Of a DNA stretch of 64,000 nucleotides, positions 1 through 11,742 are shown piece after piece. Position 1 is the stretch's first letter; each line of letters opens with the position of its first letter. Where the stretch lies: positions 23,481,849-23,545,848 of the forward strand of contig CM038702.1 of assembly GCA_021613375.1 (NCBI GenBank), in the 5' to 3' direction. Source of the stretch: Megaleporinus macrocephalus (taxonomy: Eukaryota; Chordata; Actinopteri; Characiformes; Anostomidae). The notes under the pieces are model-generated. The model did no database searches and had not been told where the DNA came from. It saw only the letters and a list, made by a program, of their open reading frames with translations. Position numbers and translations under genes: made by a program.

Positions 1-159
1 GACTCTGCTCCGCTCAGGCCTCTTCCCAACAATTACCTTCAATTAGAGGAGTGCAGTGGCACACAGGACCTGAATGAAGCCCATTAGGGGCCAGGGTGAG
101 CGACTGGAGCCACGCCAGACTCTACTGTCCCCCTACAGCAGCCCAGAGCTAGAGTTTCT

Positions 160-475
160 CTCAGACACACACTCTCTCTCTCACTCTCTCACTCACACAC
201 ACACACATAGACATGCAGGCGCACACATACACAACACACACACAACACATAGACACACAGGCACATGCATACACACACACTCTCTCTTCCTCTCTCTCTT
301 CTTCTTTCTTGTTCTCCTAACTTTGTCTTTCTTTATCTTCTTCTCTGTTCCTCTTTCTTTTTCTCATCTTTCTCTTTGTCTTGTGCATACTCTCCTTTTC
401 TTTCTCCCTCTTTCTACCTCTCTTTTTTTGTCTCTCTCGCTCCCCTTCTCTCTCTCTGTCTCTCAGTTCGGTTCA
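160..475. repeat. Mixed CT/CA low-complexity tract
   Basis: The stretch is almost entirely C, T and CA steps: CT and CA runs up to about 290, then a long pyrimidine run with few purines. Open frames through it are artefacts of composition (Ser/Leu/Phe or His/Thr strings). The first 160 bases of the window and 476-650 show nothing I recognise. Confidence 0.85.
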
Positions 476-653
476 AGTCAATTTAATGCTTTATTGGCAG
501 AAATAATTTGCTACATGATATATGGTTCTCTTCTTAAGGCTTCTTTTCATTGTTTAGACTCCAGTCAAGAGGGAGATGAACGAGTGACACAGCTGCATTG
601 GACACAGAGGACTGGTCATACGGAGGACTGTACAGGAAAGGGCTTTACACACC

Positions 654-654
<1 letters not shown>

Positions 655-715
<61 letters not shown>
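655..715. repeat. (AC)n microsatellite, about 30 units
   Basis: An uninterrupted AC run. It is one of the longest pure dinucleotide tracts in the window and likely length-polymorphic. Confidence 0.95.
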
Positions 716-719
<4 letters not shown>

Positions 720-904
720 ATCACTACACACTGAACATGCAGAGAGATGGGCTCAAATTCTTTTGAGGTTTTTCAGACCACCTACAGAGACAGGTTACCA
801 AAGACCTTACCAAAGCTTTCTAGACACACTCCTGGGGAGCTGTGTTCTCTTGAGTGATGGAGCTCACTGCAGTACCTTCAGGATGAGTTGGAGTGGCGTT
901 TGTT

Positions 905-1002
905 ATCTAGAACTAATGATCCAACATCAGTACCTGGCATCACTAATGCTCTTATGGATGAATGCAATCAAATCCTCACAGCAATGTTCCAACATCTATT
1001 GT
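905..1002 (+). mobile_element. Tc1-like transposase 3' fragment
   Basis: About 95 bases resemble the C-terminal coding end of a common fish Tc1-like transposase: the run through 'caacatcagtacctggcat', 'actaatgctctta' and 'atgttccaacatcta' is diagnostic to me. The same family recurs at 26975-27276. No reading frame of useful length and no terminal repeats are left. The identification is from remembered family sequence and not an alignment. Confidence 0.6.
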
Positions 1003-1886
1003 ATTTAGTGTAAAAAGCATTATACCCTTTACATAAATTTTACATTCTTTATAAAACATAGTTCCGATACCATCTGTGAGTGTTTATGTATTTACTTTTG
1101 GTACATTTACTATTTGTAGTCTGCATTGTGCATTTACGTAAACACAAAGATAAATTTCTCTTACAGGCATATATATTCTTGTTTGAACACGTAAACAGCT
1201 CCCCTTGAAGGTTATATATGGTTATTTAAAGGTTGTTGCTGGGTGTTTCATTGAAGTGTGTGCTTTTCTTTACATATGATTTATAGTAATGACCTCACAC
1301 TGAAGGAGAAGAGAAAAACATATAGTGCTCAGCTTTGAATCAAAATAAGGATGACAGCAAATTAATAACACACACACACACCCAGAAGAAATCACTTGCA
1401 AACACACATATACACACACAAGCACGTTTGCCTTGGGAAAACTGAGTGTGTCTAGACAAATCCAATAAATCATATCTATTGTCATTAATATACTCTGACA
1501 AAAGGCGATTTATGAAAGTGAACTGCAGGTTTTGCATGTAAACAGAAAATCAACTCTACGACTTCATTTAGATCTACCCAGTTCACATGTAATAATTTCA
1601 TTATCCAAGCCATAAATCTGAATTATTGCACACTAACAGACACATATTTAATTGGAAGCTTTGGCACACACACACACTCACACATGCAGGCACACACACA
1701 CACATACATACACACACAAACTTCTATAATGCCAAATATCCTGGGGTAATACTTTGTTAGTGGCTGTCAAGACGATGCTTGTGTTTTTCTAGCATTCCAC
1801 TTAAAGGACTAGTTCAGTCAAAAAACCTAATGTTGCTAACAACAGATAAAAACTAACTAACACTTGGTATTATGTGAATGACATCA
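1003..1886. other. Unremarkable AT-rich stretch with small CA runs
   Basis: No gene or recognised element. Short CA clusters lie at about 1366-1420 and 1661-1719. Confidence 0.6.
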
Positions 1887-2162
1887 GGTGGTGCAGTGCG
1901 TAGGGCTGTCTCCTCATGTCAAGAAAGGCCTGGTCCCAATTCCCTCAGCCAGGGGGTCAGGGTCCTTCCTGTGTGGATTTTTTATGTTTCTGTGTCTATT
2001 TGGGTTTCCTCCCACAGTCCAAACACATGCAGTCAGGTGAACTGGGCATACTAAACTGCCCCAGGTGTGAATGTATATGTCTGTTTGCCTGTGATGGACT
2101 GTGATGATCACTGTGATAGACTGGTGATCTGTCCAGGATGTTTCCTGCCTTCCCCCTTAGTA
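1887..2162 (+). mobile_element. tRNA-derived SINE (DANA-like fish SINE)
   Basis: The left end keeps a tRNA-type A box (around 'gtggtgcagtgcgtaggg') and a degraded B box ('ggtcccaattccc', compared with GGTTCGANTCC) about 45 bases later. The body has the hallmarks of this fish SINE: 'ggtttcctcccacagtcc' followed by 'aacacatgcagtcaggtgaa'. The tail has 'gtgatggactg' and 'ctgtccaggatgtttcctgcc'. The expected stretch between 'tgtgtgga' and 'gtttcctcc' is shortened. No clear target-site duplication or poly-A was identified, so the copy is probably old. Confidence 0.75.
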
Positions 2163-4987
2163 AGACAAGTTAGTCATAAGAGAAAAAATAAAAATATCCA
2201 AATATTTTCCCTGGAGCTTTCTCAGTGCTGGAAAGAGAGCTGTGCTGGTGCAAAAAAAGGGCGGGTGGGGGGAATGAAAGGTTTCAAGAATGCTTGCGTG
2301 TGTATGTGTTGTGTGTGTTTGCACGCATCAGTGAAACCACGATAAAGTTTATGCTGTTTCTAATTAGAAGTTGGTGAATATGTGATCGTTAGTTTTTCAA
2401 TTAAATGATACAGCATTACACAAAGCTGGCGCTAATCAGTCTGTAATTAATACAGATGAGGGTTTATGTGAACTCTCTGTTATTCCAAAGTAGAGAGTGA
2501 GTGTGAAAGTGAAAATTAATGTGTTGTTTGCTGAGTATTTTGAGCAGTTTTGGTCAATCGTGCTAATGTGGCTAACACTGAGCCAAAGCTAGTAGTCATT
2601 ACTTAGCATGATGGCTGTTTGTTTTAATTTAGTGTCAGCAGCATTAGATGTGTGTGTGTGGGGGGGGGTGCGTGTGTCTGTGTGTGTGTATGTATGTGTT
2701 TATGTGGTGTGCATGCTTATCTCTCTGTCTCTGTATGCTAATATGCTAACAAGCTGCAAGATCTATGCTGATTGACAGGGTTCTGATCCAGATGAACACT
2801 CATACACACACACACACACAGGACACACACCCTGATGCACAGAGGATTTACTTGAGCACTGTCAGTTGACGAGCGTGTGTCAAAAAGCCTGGCAGTGTTA
2901 GTGTGTTTGTGCAGACAGAGATAAGGATCAATGAGAAGTCAGGTGATTAGGCTTTTAAAGCCAAGGCTAATTATAAGCTCACTGCACTAAGTACTAGCAA
3001 AGTATTAATTAAACCATCTCATTTATCAAAAATTCCTTTGGCAAGGGAGCAGAAAGTAAGACAGCAATAGAGTAAGATGGTGTGTGTGTAAATGTGTGTG
3101 TGTGTAGTGTCGTTGTAGTGAAAGTTACTTTTGGCTTTCTCTGTAGTCTATTGATCTTTTTTTTTTTTCTCTATAGATTATATTTTTGAATGTCCTGTAA
3201 AATATATGGTGTTTATAAGGAGTTATATTTCTTTTTTCTTCCAGACTTTTTTTCAATTCAAGTTTAGTTTTTTATATATAATTTCCTATTTTTATTCTCA
3301 TTTTAACAAAAGTCTACAGATGCTATTTTTTCTATTTAATCTAATGTGTATTGATGTCATAGGTTTTCATCTAGGTGTAGGGGTAGCCCATTTTCTTAAA
3401 AGCACAGCAATAAAATGCATTCTGCTTCTTTGGTCCACTCCTGAGGCACCCTCATTGAATTTGTGATAGCAGCAATACCCCCCCTTGAGAAACTAACGTA
3501 TGACTTGCATCAGAAAACTGTTAAGTTTTGGCATATATGGTCTCCGGTTTGGGATAATCGTAAGATACAAAACTTAATCTTGGCATCATCATTTTAATTG
3601 TGTGAACATTCTTTTCTGTTTCATATATCTACTTATCTTTGTGTTGAATAGCCCTTTAATCCTTACTTTATACCGTGTACCTGGATGTATATATCTGTAT
3701 TTATGTGTGTACAACTATTACCAGACAAGTGCAACAATAAAAAAACGCTTAGCAATGTCGTATTTTGTTTTTCAAAATCTTTGGATGTCTACTCTCTCAA
3801 AAATCCATAGGTGTGGTATTTTTTTCAATATCCTATAAAACTATGAATGTGGACATTCTTCCTATTTCCTCTGAAGTGTAGGGATGTTGTTTTTTTCCAT
3901 TTAGTCTAAATCCTATTATTGATGAACATTTTTATATTCCCCTTTAGTTCTATTAAGGTTGTAGTTTCGTCAATTGCCTCTAAAGTCGATAGTTCATATT
4001 ATGGATAAAATGTTTTGAGTCTAGTTTATTTTATTTTATCCTGGTTTCGTCATAGTTTTCCTTATACAGATTATGTCAATGTAAATATTATAGTTTTCCT
4101 TGTCATTTTCTCTACACCCTCTATAAACAATGCTTAATATAATTTTCTGTGCAGCTTTATCTGCCTTGGCTATAGATTAAGGCTGTTATATTTTTCTTGG
4201 TATACATGTTAACCCACCACATGGTATAATATTTGATATATGTGAGAATAATATTAGCTGGGGAAGTGCTTCTCTTTCACTTTCTGTTCTCACACTCCTG
4301 CTGTATCTCTGGACTACTGATTATGAGGCATTCTGCTTCAGTGAGCAAAGCAGGAGCATTTAACAGAGCAAATAGAGCCTAGGCCCGATTATAATAAGGC
4401 ACAGTATTACTGTGGCACCCACACTTCAATATACCTCAACTGTAATATTGGTCTTCACTGTTTGCTGTCACACTTGGGGTCAAATTTTATACATAGAATC
4501 ACAAATCATACATCAAACCTCTACATTAGAGGCCTTATATAACTTCTATTTAAAACTGCACAGGCAGTGTGTCCCATTAAAGGGAGTTGCTTGAGTTACT
4601 AATTTATACATATGCATAATATTCATGCTATTCATATTCCTTTGCCAAAATCCTATTAAATTCCTACTGTAATATTTGGGTATTAGACTGGGTGAGTCTA
4701 TGCAGAAGTGGTTAAGAGGGGCCAAAAGCGTCACTGCTTAGTGTCTGCGGCGATTTTAATCACACACAGCCCAAAGAAAGGAAGAGCAAAGGAGTCTGGG
4801 GCTAAAAAGAGAGAAACATCTGAAAACTAATTCAGGGAATAAAAGCCTGTGTGTTCTCCAATGGCCCCAGATCGAAAGGAGGGAGAGATGGAGAAGGAGA
4901 GAAAGAACGCTAATGACAGAGAATGAAAGAGCAGCATTTTTATCAAGGTGTTGAGCTGGAAGACTTAAGCAGTCTGTGTGTACGTAC

Positions 4988-4988
<1 letters not shown>
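2163..4988. other. Non-coding stretch, partly strongly AT-rich
   Basis: No gene. GT/G-rich at 2651-2700 and (CA)10 at 2801-2820; 3100-4250 is very AT-rich. Two segments (2355-2470 and 2905-3045) are non-repetitive and dense in TAAT-type motifs, and could be conserved noncoding elements. I see nothing else. Confidence 0.55.

Positions 4989-4990
<2 letters not shown>

Positions 4991-5038
<48 letters not shown>
4991..5038. repeat. (TG)24 microsatellite
   Basis: An uninterrupted TG run preceded by 'tacgtacgta'. Confidence 0.95.
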
Positions 5039-5041
<3 letters not shown>

Positions 5042-5284
5042 GGATTTCATGCATTTTACAGATGAATTCATGATGTAAAAAACTCTTTCAGTATTTTAAA
5101 GCCATGTAGTCAGTTTGTAGCAATTATAATAATTAAAGATATTATTCTGGTGAAAATTGGAATTTGCACATGTAGGGCATCAGCCAGAACATTCTTCAGG
5201 GCCAGCATAGCTAGTCCTGGTCACTATTCTTACATTAATAACAAAAGGCGTCAGTTTATTTGTTGTATCTTACTGCTAGACTGC

Positions 5285-6115
5285 AGCAATAAGTAAAGAT
5301 CATTTACTTGATGTGTTTTTTAATAATTCCTTTAGAGGGCGTAGGTGAGTGATCATTGTTTCTTTCATGTTTGTTAACTATGCGGTCAGTAATGTGTGTT
5401 TATATGATGTTTGGTAATGACACATTTAGAGAGCAGCGATGAGTGATGTTTGTTTATTTGATGTTTGTCTACAACACCTTTGGATGCCAATAGCTAGTAA
5501 CAGTTGTTTATTCGATGTTTGGTAAAAACACCTTTGGAACACAGCAGTGTGTAATGTTTGTTTATTTGATGTTTGGTAAAAACACCTTTGGAACACAGCA
5601 GTGAGTAATGTTTGTTTATTCGATGTTTGGTAATAACACCTTTGGAACACAGCAGTGTGTAATGTTTGTTTATTTGATGTTTGGTAATAACACCTTTGGA
5701 ACACAGCAGTGAGTAATGTTTGTTTATTTGATGTTTGGTAATAACACCTTTGGAACACAGCAGTGTGTAATGTTTGTTTATTCAATGTTTGGTAACAACA
5801 CCTTTGGAACACAGCAGTGAGTAATGTTTGTTTATTGGATGTTTGGTAATAACACCTTTGGAACACAGCAGTGAGTAATGTTTGTTTATTGGATGTTTGG
5901 TAATAACACCTTTGGAACACAGCAGTGAGTAATGTTTGTTTATTGGATGTTTGGTAATAACACCTTTGGAACACAGCAGTGAGTAATGTTTGTTTATTAG
6001 ATGTTTGGTAATAACACCTTTGGAACACAGCAGTGAGTAATGTTTGTTTATTTGATGTTTGGTAATAACACCTTTGGAACACAGCAGTGAGTTAAGTTTG
6101 TTTATTCGATGTTTA
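5285..6115. repeat. 54-bp minisatellite, ten exact-length units plus decayed flanks
   Basis: Ten consecutive units of exactly 54 bp start at 5544, 5598, 5652, 5706, 5760, 5814, 5868, 5922, 5976 and 6030, each beginning 'gcagtg(a/t)gtaatg' and ending 'cctttggaacaca'. A partial unit follows at 6084. Diverged units lie to the left (5490, about 5433, and weaker ones back to about 5285). Because 54 is a multiple of three, the - strand stays open as a 218-residue frame of 18-residue repeats (5426-6082). I judge this a by-product of the period and not a gene: there is no promoter, no signal and no family. Confidence 0.93.
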
Positions 6116-7106
6116 TTTGATAAATATAACAAGTCATAGCCACTAACTAGCATTGTATCACAATCATCACAAACTTGCCTCAAAGTGTTAAGGTGTAAAA
6201 TTAATTTACTAAGATTTCTTAACTATATTACATGATGTAAACTTTAAGCACTGACAAAAAGGATGTACAAACTTTATCCTGCAAGATGGCTACTTCTGTC
6301 TGTTTTATAGTATGATATGTCACAAAGTTGACACGGTTTGATTCAAGTTTGTGATGATTTAGGCATGCAGTTTGGCTGCTGCGAATTGGTGGGGTATAAA
6401 CTAAGGAAGGAAATTTCAAACAGTGATTGACTACAGTCACAGAAAAGGGAAACTGTGTCAATCTGGTATTTGTTGAACTATCACTTTAATGTTTTTTTTT
6501 TTTTTTTTAGTCCCCTTGTTTCCCATCACTTGCTCAAATGACGCCATGTCTCCATTCATCTCCTCCCGGCCTGCGCTGGAGGATGAGGGGTAATTTGTCG
6601 AGTGTGTGAGCAGCACACCAGGAGTGTGTGCGTGTGTATTTGCTTGCGTGTGTGTGTGTGAGCATGGACAGGCCGCCTTGGAGCGATTGATTGGGCCGTT
6701 AAAGGATTTTCTGGGCTCAGGCCCAGCGCTGTCCGCCGCTCGGCTGAAACCCTTGATCTTTTGGCCGCTCCCGTGACTGAAGGAGAAAAGAGAGGGAGGG
6801 AGGGAGGGCGAGAGAGGAGAAAAGAAGTGGGGTTATGCTACCTGTACTGCTTCTCTTTCTTCTGAGTGTGCGAGTTTCTGAGGAATAAAGACGAAAAGAA
6901 AGCCAGTCACAAGGCCACACTAATGTCTTTCATTGACTCAAGATAACATTCAATTAAAAAAACAAGACTACACCAACAAATCATAAGCTAATAATATGTT
7001 AATATCCTTTAAGGCAATGTGTTTATTGACATATAATTGACATATGATTGACAAAAAATATTAAGAAATAAAAAGGTTTGCTTTTTAAAGATAAGATTTT
7101 ATCCAT

Positions 7107-7110
<4 letters not shown>
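6116..7110. other. Non-coding; GC-rich block and purine tract
   Basis: A poly-T run lies at about 6491-6509. 6655-6775 is GC-rich and non-repetitive, unlike its neighbours, and contains a small inverted repeat (CTGGGC/GCCCAG, 6711-6726). A GGGA-type purine tract follows at 6782-6815. No gene is recognised. Confidence 0.5.

Positions 7111-7180
<70 letters not shown>
7111..7180. repeat. (TA)35 microsatellite
   Basis: A pure TA run abutting a palindrome on its right, after which TA steps resume (about 7243-7253). Confidence 0.95.
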
Positions 7181-7183
<3 letters not shown>

Positions 7184-7184
7184 C

Positions 7185-7243
7185 ATTTACGTTACATTTT
7201 TGGCATTTAGCAGGCTGCTAAATGCCGTAAATATAACGTAAAT
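7185..7243. repeat. Near-perfect palindrome inside a TA tract
   Basis: The inner arms 'ggcatttagcag' (7202-7213) and 'ctgctaaatgcc' (7215-7226) are perfect complements around one base. The outer arms (7185-7201 and 7227-7243) pair at about 13 of 17 positions. It looks like a tiny fold-back MITE inserted at TA, or the two ends of a larger element joined. The 'gcatttagcag' motif is common at the ends of a fish repeat family. Confidence 0.8.
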
Positions 7244-7529
7244 ATATATATATTCCTCCCTTGCTTAAGATGCTTTGCCAGGTCTTACTGTAGCCGCCCT
7301 TATATGAAGCTGCTTATTTGTGTCTCTTTCTGCTTTCAGTTTTATCTTAAGTGGAAAGCATGCTCATTTAGGCTGACGTGTACTGATTTTTCTATTTAAC
7401 AACAGTCACTTTGCCAAAAGAAGCTATTGGGTTAATTCATGGTATGTTATGGGTCATCATCCATCTGTACTGTGATGCTCTGTAATATCAGTTTTGCATT
7501 TTACTAAATGTGAGCAGAAAGTATGTTTC

Positions 7530-8195
7530 AGTGGTCTTACATGTCCATGCCATTACACGATGCTATAAAACTACCTCTAGCTCATAAGCCCTTCCTTTCC
7601 TTTTCCATACTCTTTTCTTCCCTTTACTCTGGTACAAGTTCATCTTGGTTTCATCTGTCAATGAATCTAGGCAGGAAAATGATTTCTAACAAAGTCTAAT
7701 CTGGCCTTTCTGTTTTTGAGTGTTCCCAGTGGTTTGCATCTTGAAGTAAACTCTCTGTATTTACATTGATCTCTTGATTATAGACTTTACTGAAGATACG
7801 CCAACCTCCTCTAGAATGTCCTTGACCTAACTTGATGTGATGGAGTTCTTCTTCAACACAGAAAGAATTCTGCGATTATCCACTTTAGTTGTCTCCTGAG
7901 GTCTTCCTTTGATGTTGATGAGCTCGCCAGCGGATTTCTTCTTTTTAAGAATCTACCAAAATGATTTGGCAGTTTCTGAAGTTTCTGCTGTCCCTGATAG
8001 GTTGGTTTTGTCTTTTTACATTAATGATGCTTCACTTGCATGGACATCTCTTTGAGCCGCAGTATGTTGAGGGTTGCAACAGGCATATTCAACATATTCA
8101 ACATTTTTTTTCAACTTTTTATATCCTTAATAAAAATAATGAACCAGCCACATTTGGCCATGATATTTAAAATTATTAATCAGCTATTTCATTAC
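7530..8195 (-). pseudogene. Decayed Tc1-like transposase
   Basis: On the - strand this stretch matches, piece by piece, a widespread fish Tc1-like transposase gene. Landmarks given on the + strand are 'tctggtacaagttcatcttg' (near 7630), 'aaagtctaatctggcctttc' (near 7690), 'gcgattatccactttagttg' (near 7872) and 'gatgcttcacttgcatgg' (near 8025). The gene would begin near 8060 and run leftwards. No long frame survives: indels and stops interrupt it throughout, and the terminal repeats are not recognisable. Tc1 transposases are DD34E cut-and-paste enzymes. This copy is dead. The family is recalled, not searched. Confidence 0.75.
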
Positions 8196-8204
8196 TTATG
8201 AACA

Positions 8205-8806
8205 GAGGTGTCAGAATTCCTTATTTAAGTACTAGTAATCTAGTAAAAAATGCTTAAGTTAAAGTACGTTTTTTGTTTTGTTTTTACTAATTAGAAATAT
8301 AGGATAAAGCTAAGATTTGCTCCCTTTTCGGCTTCCGTTTCACCTTGAAGTAGTTCTGCAGTTCCATTTTGGCCATCAGTGTACTGTTAATGTCACTCTT
8401 AGCAAATTGTAGGTAATTAAGCTCATTGATGAAGTATTTTCAGGTGTCCTGTCTGTAGTAATCACTGGCTCAAGGCTTTTACTTTCATCATCTTTCACTT
8501 TCTCATCTGTTTATTTTCCCCAAAATGCTCAGGGGGGCCTATAAGTAATAAAAGAAGCCAATCACAGGTTTACTCCACACCCCCTGGCTTCACTTCCAGT
8601 AGAATTCCATTTTGCGTTTCATTATGTGTCTGAATAGAACTGTCTTAAAAATACATACAAATAGAGACATTAAACAAGCCTATTTTCAAAATGTAGTAAA
8701 ATATACAAACTTTAATTTTGTTAAAGTTAAAAAAGTTAAAAAAGTACTAGATGACAGAAATAATCAAGTGAAATATAGATACTTAAAGAAAAAAAAATAA
8801 TTAATG
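8205..8806. mobile_element. Decayed hAT-like non-autonomous element
   Basis: The left end reads 'cagaggtgtcagaattcc' followed by 'taagtactagtaat', and the right end is rich in 'aagtactag' and 'gatacttaaag'. This matches the layout of a common fish MITE whose ends contain strings of 'aagta' steps. The interior (8320-8600) is not coding. The exact right terminus and target duplication are not visible. Confidence 0.45.
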
Positions 8807-8849
8807 CAATGTTTTCATGAAAACCAATAGATTAAAGCCCAGTCACATC

Positions 8850-11305
8850 ATGACTTTCACTCTCATCAAAGCTGCTCCCGCATTGATCATTTTTTGTGGA
8901 CAGCTCCCTCATTCCCAAAAACAGCACATTTAAATAGATTACATAAACTCGGGACCAAAATTGCACACTTAGATAAACTTAATTTGGTTAACCCAACACC
9001 TGCATTGCAGAAACACCGATAGGAGTTACAGGCCGAAGCTAATTTTACTACTACGACAGTTGCTGAGCAACAATTGTTGCATACACGCAGTAACCACTAT
9101 GAGCATGGTGACAAACCATCTAAACTTCTGGCCCATCAGTTAAACAGACTGACTGCATCGCGTTTAATTCCTCTATTTAAGGACGCAGCCTTTGAATCTT
9201 TTTATTTGAGACTATACCAATCTGCATCAAAATCAGACAACACTGATCTGTCTCTATTTTTTGAAGAACAAATGTTTCCCTCTCTAAATCCCACTACCAC
9301 AAAGGTACTTGATGCACTGTTATGCTTGGAAGAATCTGCTGCTTTAATTAATGCCATGCAAAACAACAAGGCACCCAGTCCGGACATTCCCAGTTGAATT
9401 TTTTTTTAAACTGACCCCGCTTCTTTTAGCAGTTTATAATAAATCCCTGCTGTCAGGGACCTTACTCTCAACTTTCACAGAATCGTGTATTTCCCTTCCC
9501 TTAAAGAAGACAAAGACCCCATTTCCAGTGCCCCATGTAGACCTAAATCTCTCCTAAATGTAAATGTAAAAATCCTGGCGAAAACATTGGCTCTGACCTT
9601 GACCTTCCAGATATAATTCCACAAGACCAAAATGGTTTTGTTAAAGGGCGTCATCTTTTTTTTTAATGTTTATACTCTTTTAAATGCAGTTTTTACAAAA
9701 CATTCCTCCTCCACTCCTGAAATCAGAGTTTCACTGGATGCAGAAAAGGCGTTTGATCAAGTCGCGTGGAATTACTTTTTTCAACCTTGTACAAATTTGG
9801 ATTTGGGAACATATTTATCTCTTGGACAAAATTGTTATATATTTCCTCTCATGCTAGTGTCCACACTAATGATATGTGCTCTAAATATTTCTCAATGTCA
9901 TGCGGGACTAGACAAGGATGCCCTCTGTCTCCTTTATTGTTTGCCATTGCTATAGAACTTCTTTTAGTCGCCTTTAAATCTCTTCCATCTTTCCTGGGGA
10001 TTTCTCGCTCGAGTTTTAAATTGAAATGATCATTGTATGCAGATAAATTGTTATTGTACGTGGCTGATCCAGCAAGCTCCCTTCCTCCTATTATATCACT
10101 TTTAAAGAGGTTTGGCTCATTTTCAGGTTATAGAGTGAATGTACAGAAAAGCTAATGTTTCCCAGTGAATTCACTTGTATTGTCACTTAATCAGTCTGCT
10201 ATTCCCTTTCAATTCCCTTCAACTGGGTTCAAATATTTAGAGATTCACGTATCTTGAACTTTGCCCTCTGTTTTATTCAAATTTTTCTTCTTTCATTAAT
10301 AAATTTAAACAGGATTTACAGAGATAATCTCTTCCTCTATCATTGATAGCTAGAATAAATGTTATAAAAATGAATGTTATGCCCAAATACCTTTTTTTTG
10401 TTTCAAACAATTCCTTCATTTTTGCAGAAAATGTTCTTTAGGAATTTGGATCAGCTTATTATCTCCTTCATATGGGACAGGAAGGTTCCAAGAGTAAGAA
10501 AATAACTGTTACAGAGATTTAAATTTGATGGGGGGCGGCCCTTTCTAATTTCTTGTTTTACTACTGGTCAGTGCACATTCATAAGGACCTTTGTTGGCTT
10601 CAATCTCTAGAATTGCTGTGGTGTAGATTAGAGACTCGCTCTTGTTCTCTATCCTATCCGCTTGCGCTCCTCACTCCTTCCTTGCCACTCAACCTAGCAA
10701 GCTCTACATGTAGTCCATTGGTGCTGTCTACCTTCCAAAACTGGTCTTAATTTAGATATAATTTTAAGCTCATGTCGCCCTCTTAATCAATGCCTATATT
10801 GGAGAATCATCTATTTCCCCCTGTTACTGTTTATAGTTTTGCTCAGTTATAGACTTTAATTAGCCCTCATTAGCCCTCAGCCCAAATTCTATCCGAATGC
10901 TGTCAATGATCAATGTGATAAATGTGGTGCCACTACATGCAATTTAAGTCTTTTTTTGTCCCTCTTTACATATGTTTTGGTTTGAATATTTTAAGATTAT
11001 GACAAAGGTTATAGGCACCAATATCAATAAGAACCCTTTAGTTGCAGTATTTGGTTTTTCTACTGATTTACCTCTGCTCAACAGAGCTCAGTTGGATGAT
11101 ATTGCATTTACGTCTCAACCAGCAAGATGACGCATATTGCTACTGTGGAAAAAACCCTCCCATTTTAATGTGGTTTGTGATGTCATACATTTTCTTACTA
11201 AGCTTACTAAAAAGATATGTTTCACCTTGATAGGCAATACTACAACGGTTTATTCCAAATGGAATTCATTTTGTAAATATTTAAATTCACTTCAGGTTAT
11301 GCCAG
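8850..11305 (+). pseudogene. L1-type LINE ORF2 (reverse transcriptase) relic
   Basis: This is the 3' part of a non-LTR retrotransposon ORF2, split among frames by many indels. In order: the linker before the reverse transcriptase with 'YEHGDKPSKLLAHQL' (from about 9098); 'NKAPSPDIP' (about 9364); 'QDQNGFVKGRH' (about 9630); the first catalytic block 'SLDAEKAFDQVAW' (Asp codon 9737-9739); 'RQGCPLSPLLFAIAIELL' (about 9910-9965); and the YADD box at 10036-10047, which here reads Y-A-D-K. Downstream are the 'FIWDRK' block (about 10465), a 'FYYW' block (about 10555), a CxxC-type C-terminal region (about 10918-10945) and a final block ending near 11305. The endonuclease end is missing. L1 ORF2 copies RNA into DNA at the target site; this copy lacks a catalytic Asp and any intact frame. 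The clade (L1/Tx1-like) is from motif style. Confidence 0.88.
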
Positions 11306-11706
11306 CTTTTTTTTAAATATATATTTATTATTAATTATTATTATATCACATTTTTTGTTTTTTGTTTTTCTGCATATGAGTTACTGCTTGATTAGTGCTT
11401 GTGCACCATAGCAAATGGCATAATCATTCATTTCCTCTCCAGTGGTTAATCTCAGTGTAATTAGCTCTGATGTAAGGATGGGAGGGGATAGTTGGCACTT
11501 GGGACAAGACATTAGACTTGGATAAGATATCTAAAGATATGAATCTAAAGATCTAAAGGGTTGCTGGTGTTAAAATGCTGTATTTTTGTTTTATATTTTG
11601 CATTGCGTGTTACTGTGTTGTAATTGGAGTTGTGTCTGGCATGCGGCTGAGCTACTTGAGGGCCAACAATAAAAAAATTAATGAAGAAGAGAAAAAAAAA
11701 TATTGT
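11306..11706. other. AT-rich tail after the LINE relic
   Basis: It could be the LINE 3' untranslated region, with A-rich runs at about 11667-11702, but I cannot identify its end. No gene. Confidence 0.35.
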
Positions 11707-11742
11707 TTCACTGTCCAAAAATGTATGGATCTGACTGTAGAT
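11707..11742. mobile_element. Tc1/mariner terminal inverted repeat relic
   Basis: The stretch 'cactgtccaaaaatgtatgg' then 'atctgactgta' closely resembles the inverted-repeat end of a fish Tc1 family, ending at a TA. The other end was not found. Confidence 0.5.

Noticed and set aside
74..766. 230-residue open frame
   Set aside because: It crosses CT and CA low-complexity tracts; residues are His/Thr/Ser/Leu strings.
5426..6082. 218-residue repeat protein on the - strand
   Set aside because: The frame stays open because the 54-bp period is a multiple of three. No start context, domain or flanking gene structure; best explained as a minisatellite.
5544..6083. CRISPR-like regular repeats
   Set aside because: Units are contiguous 54-bp tandem copies with no distinct spacers, in vertebrate-type DNA.
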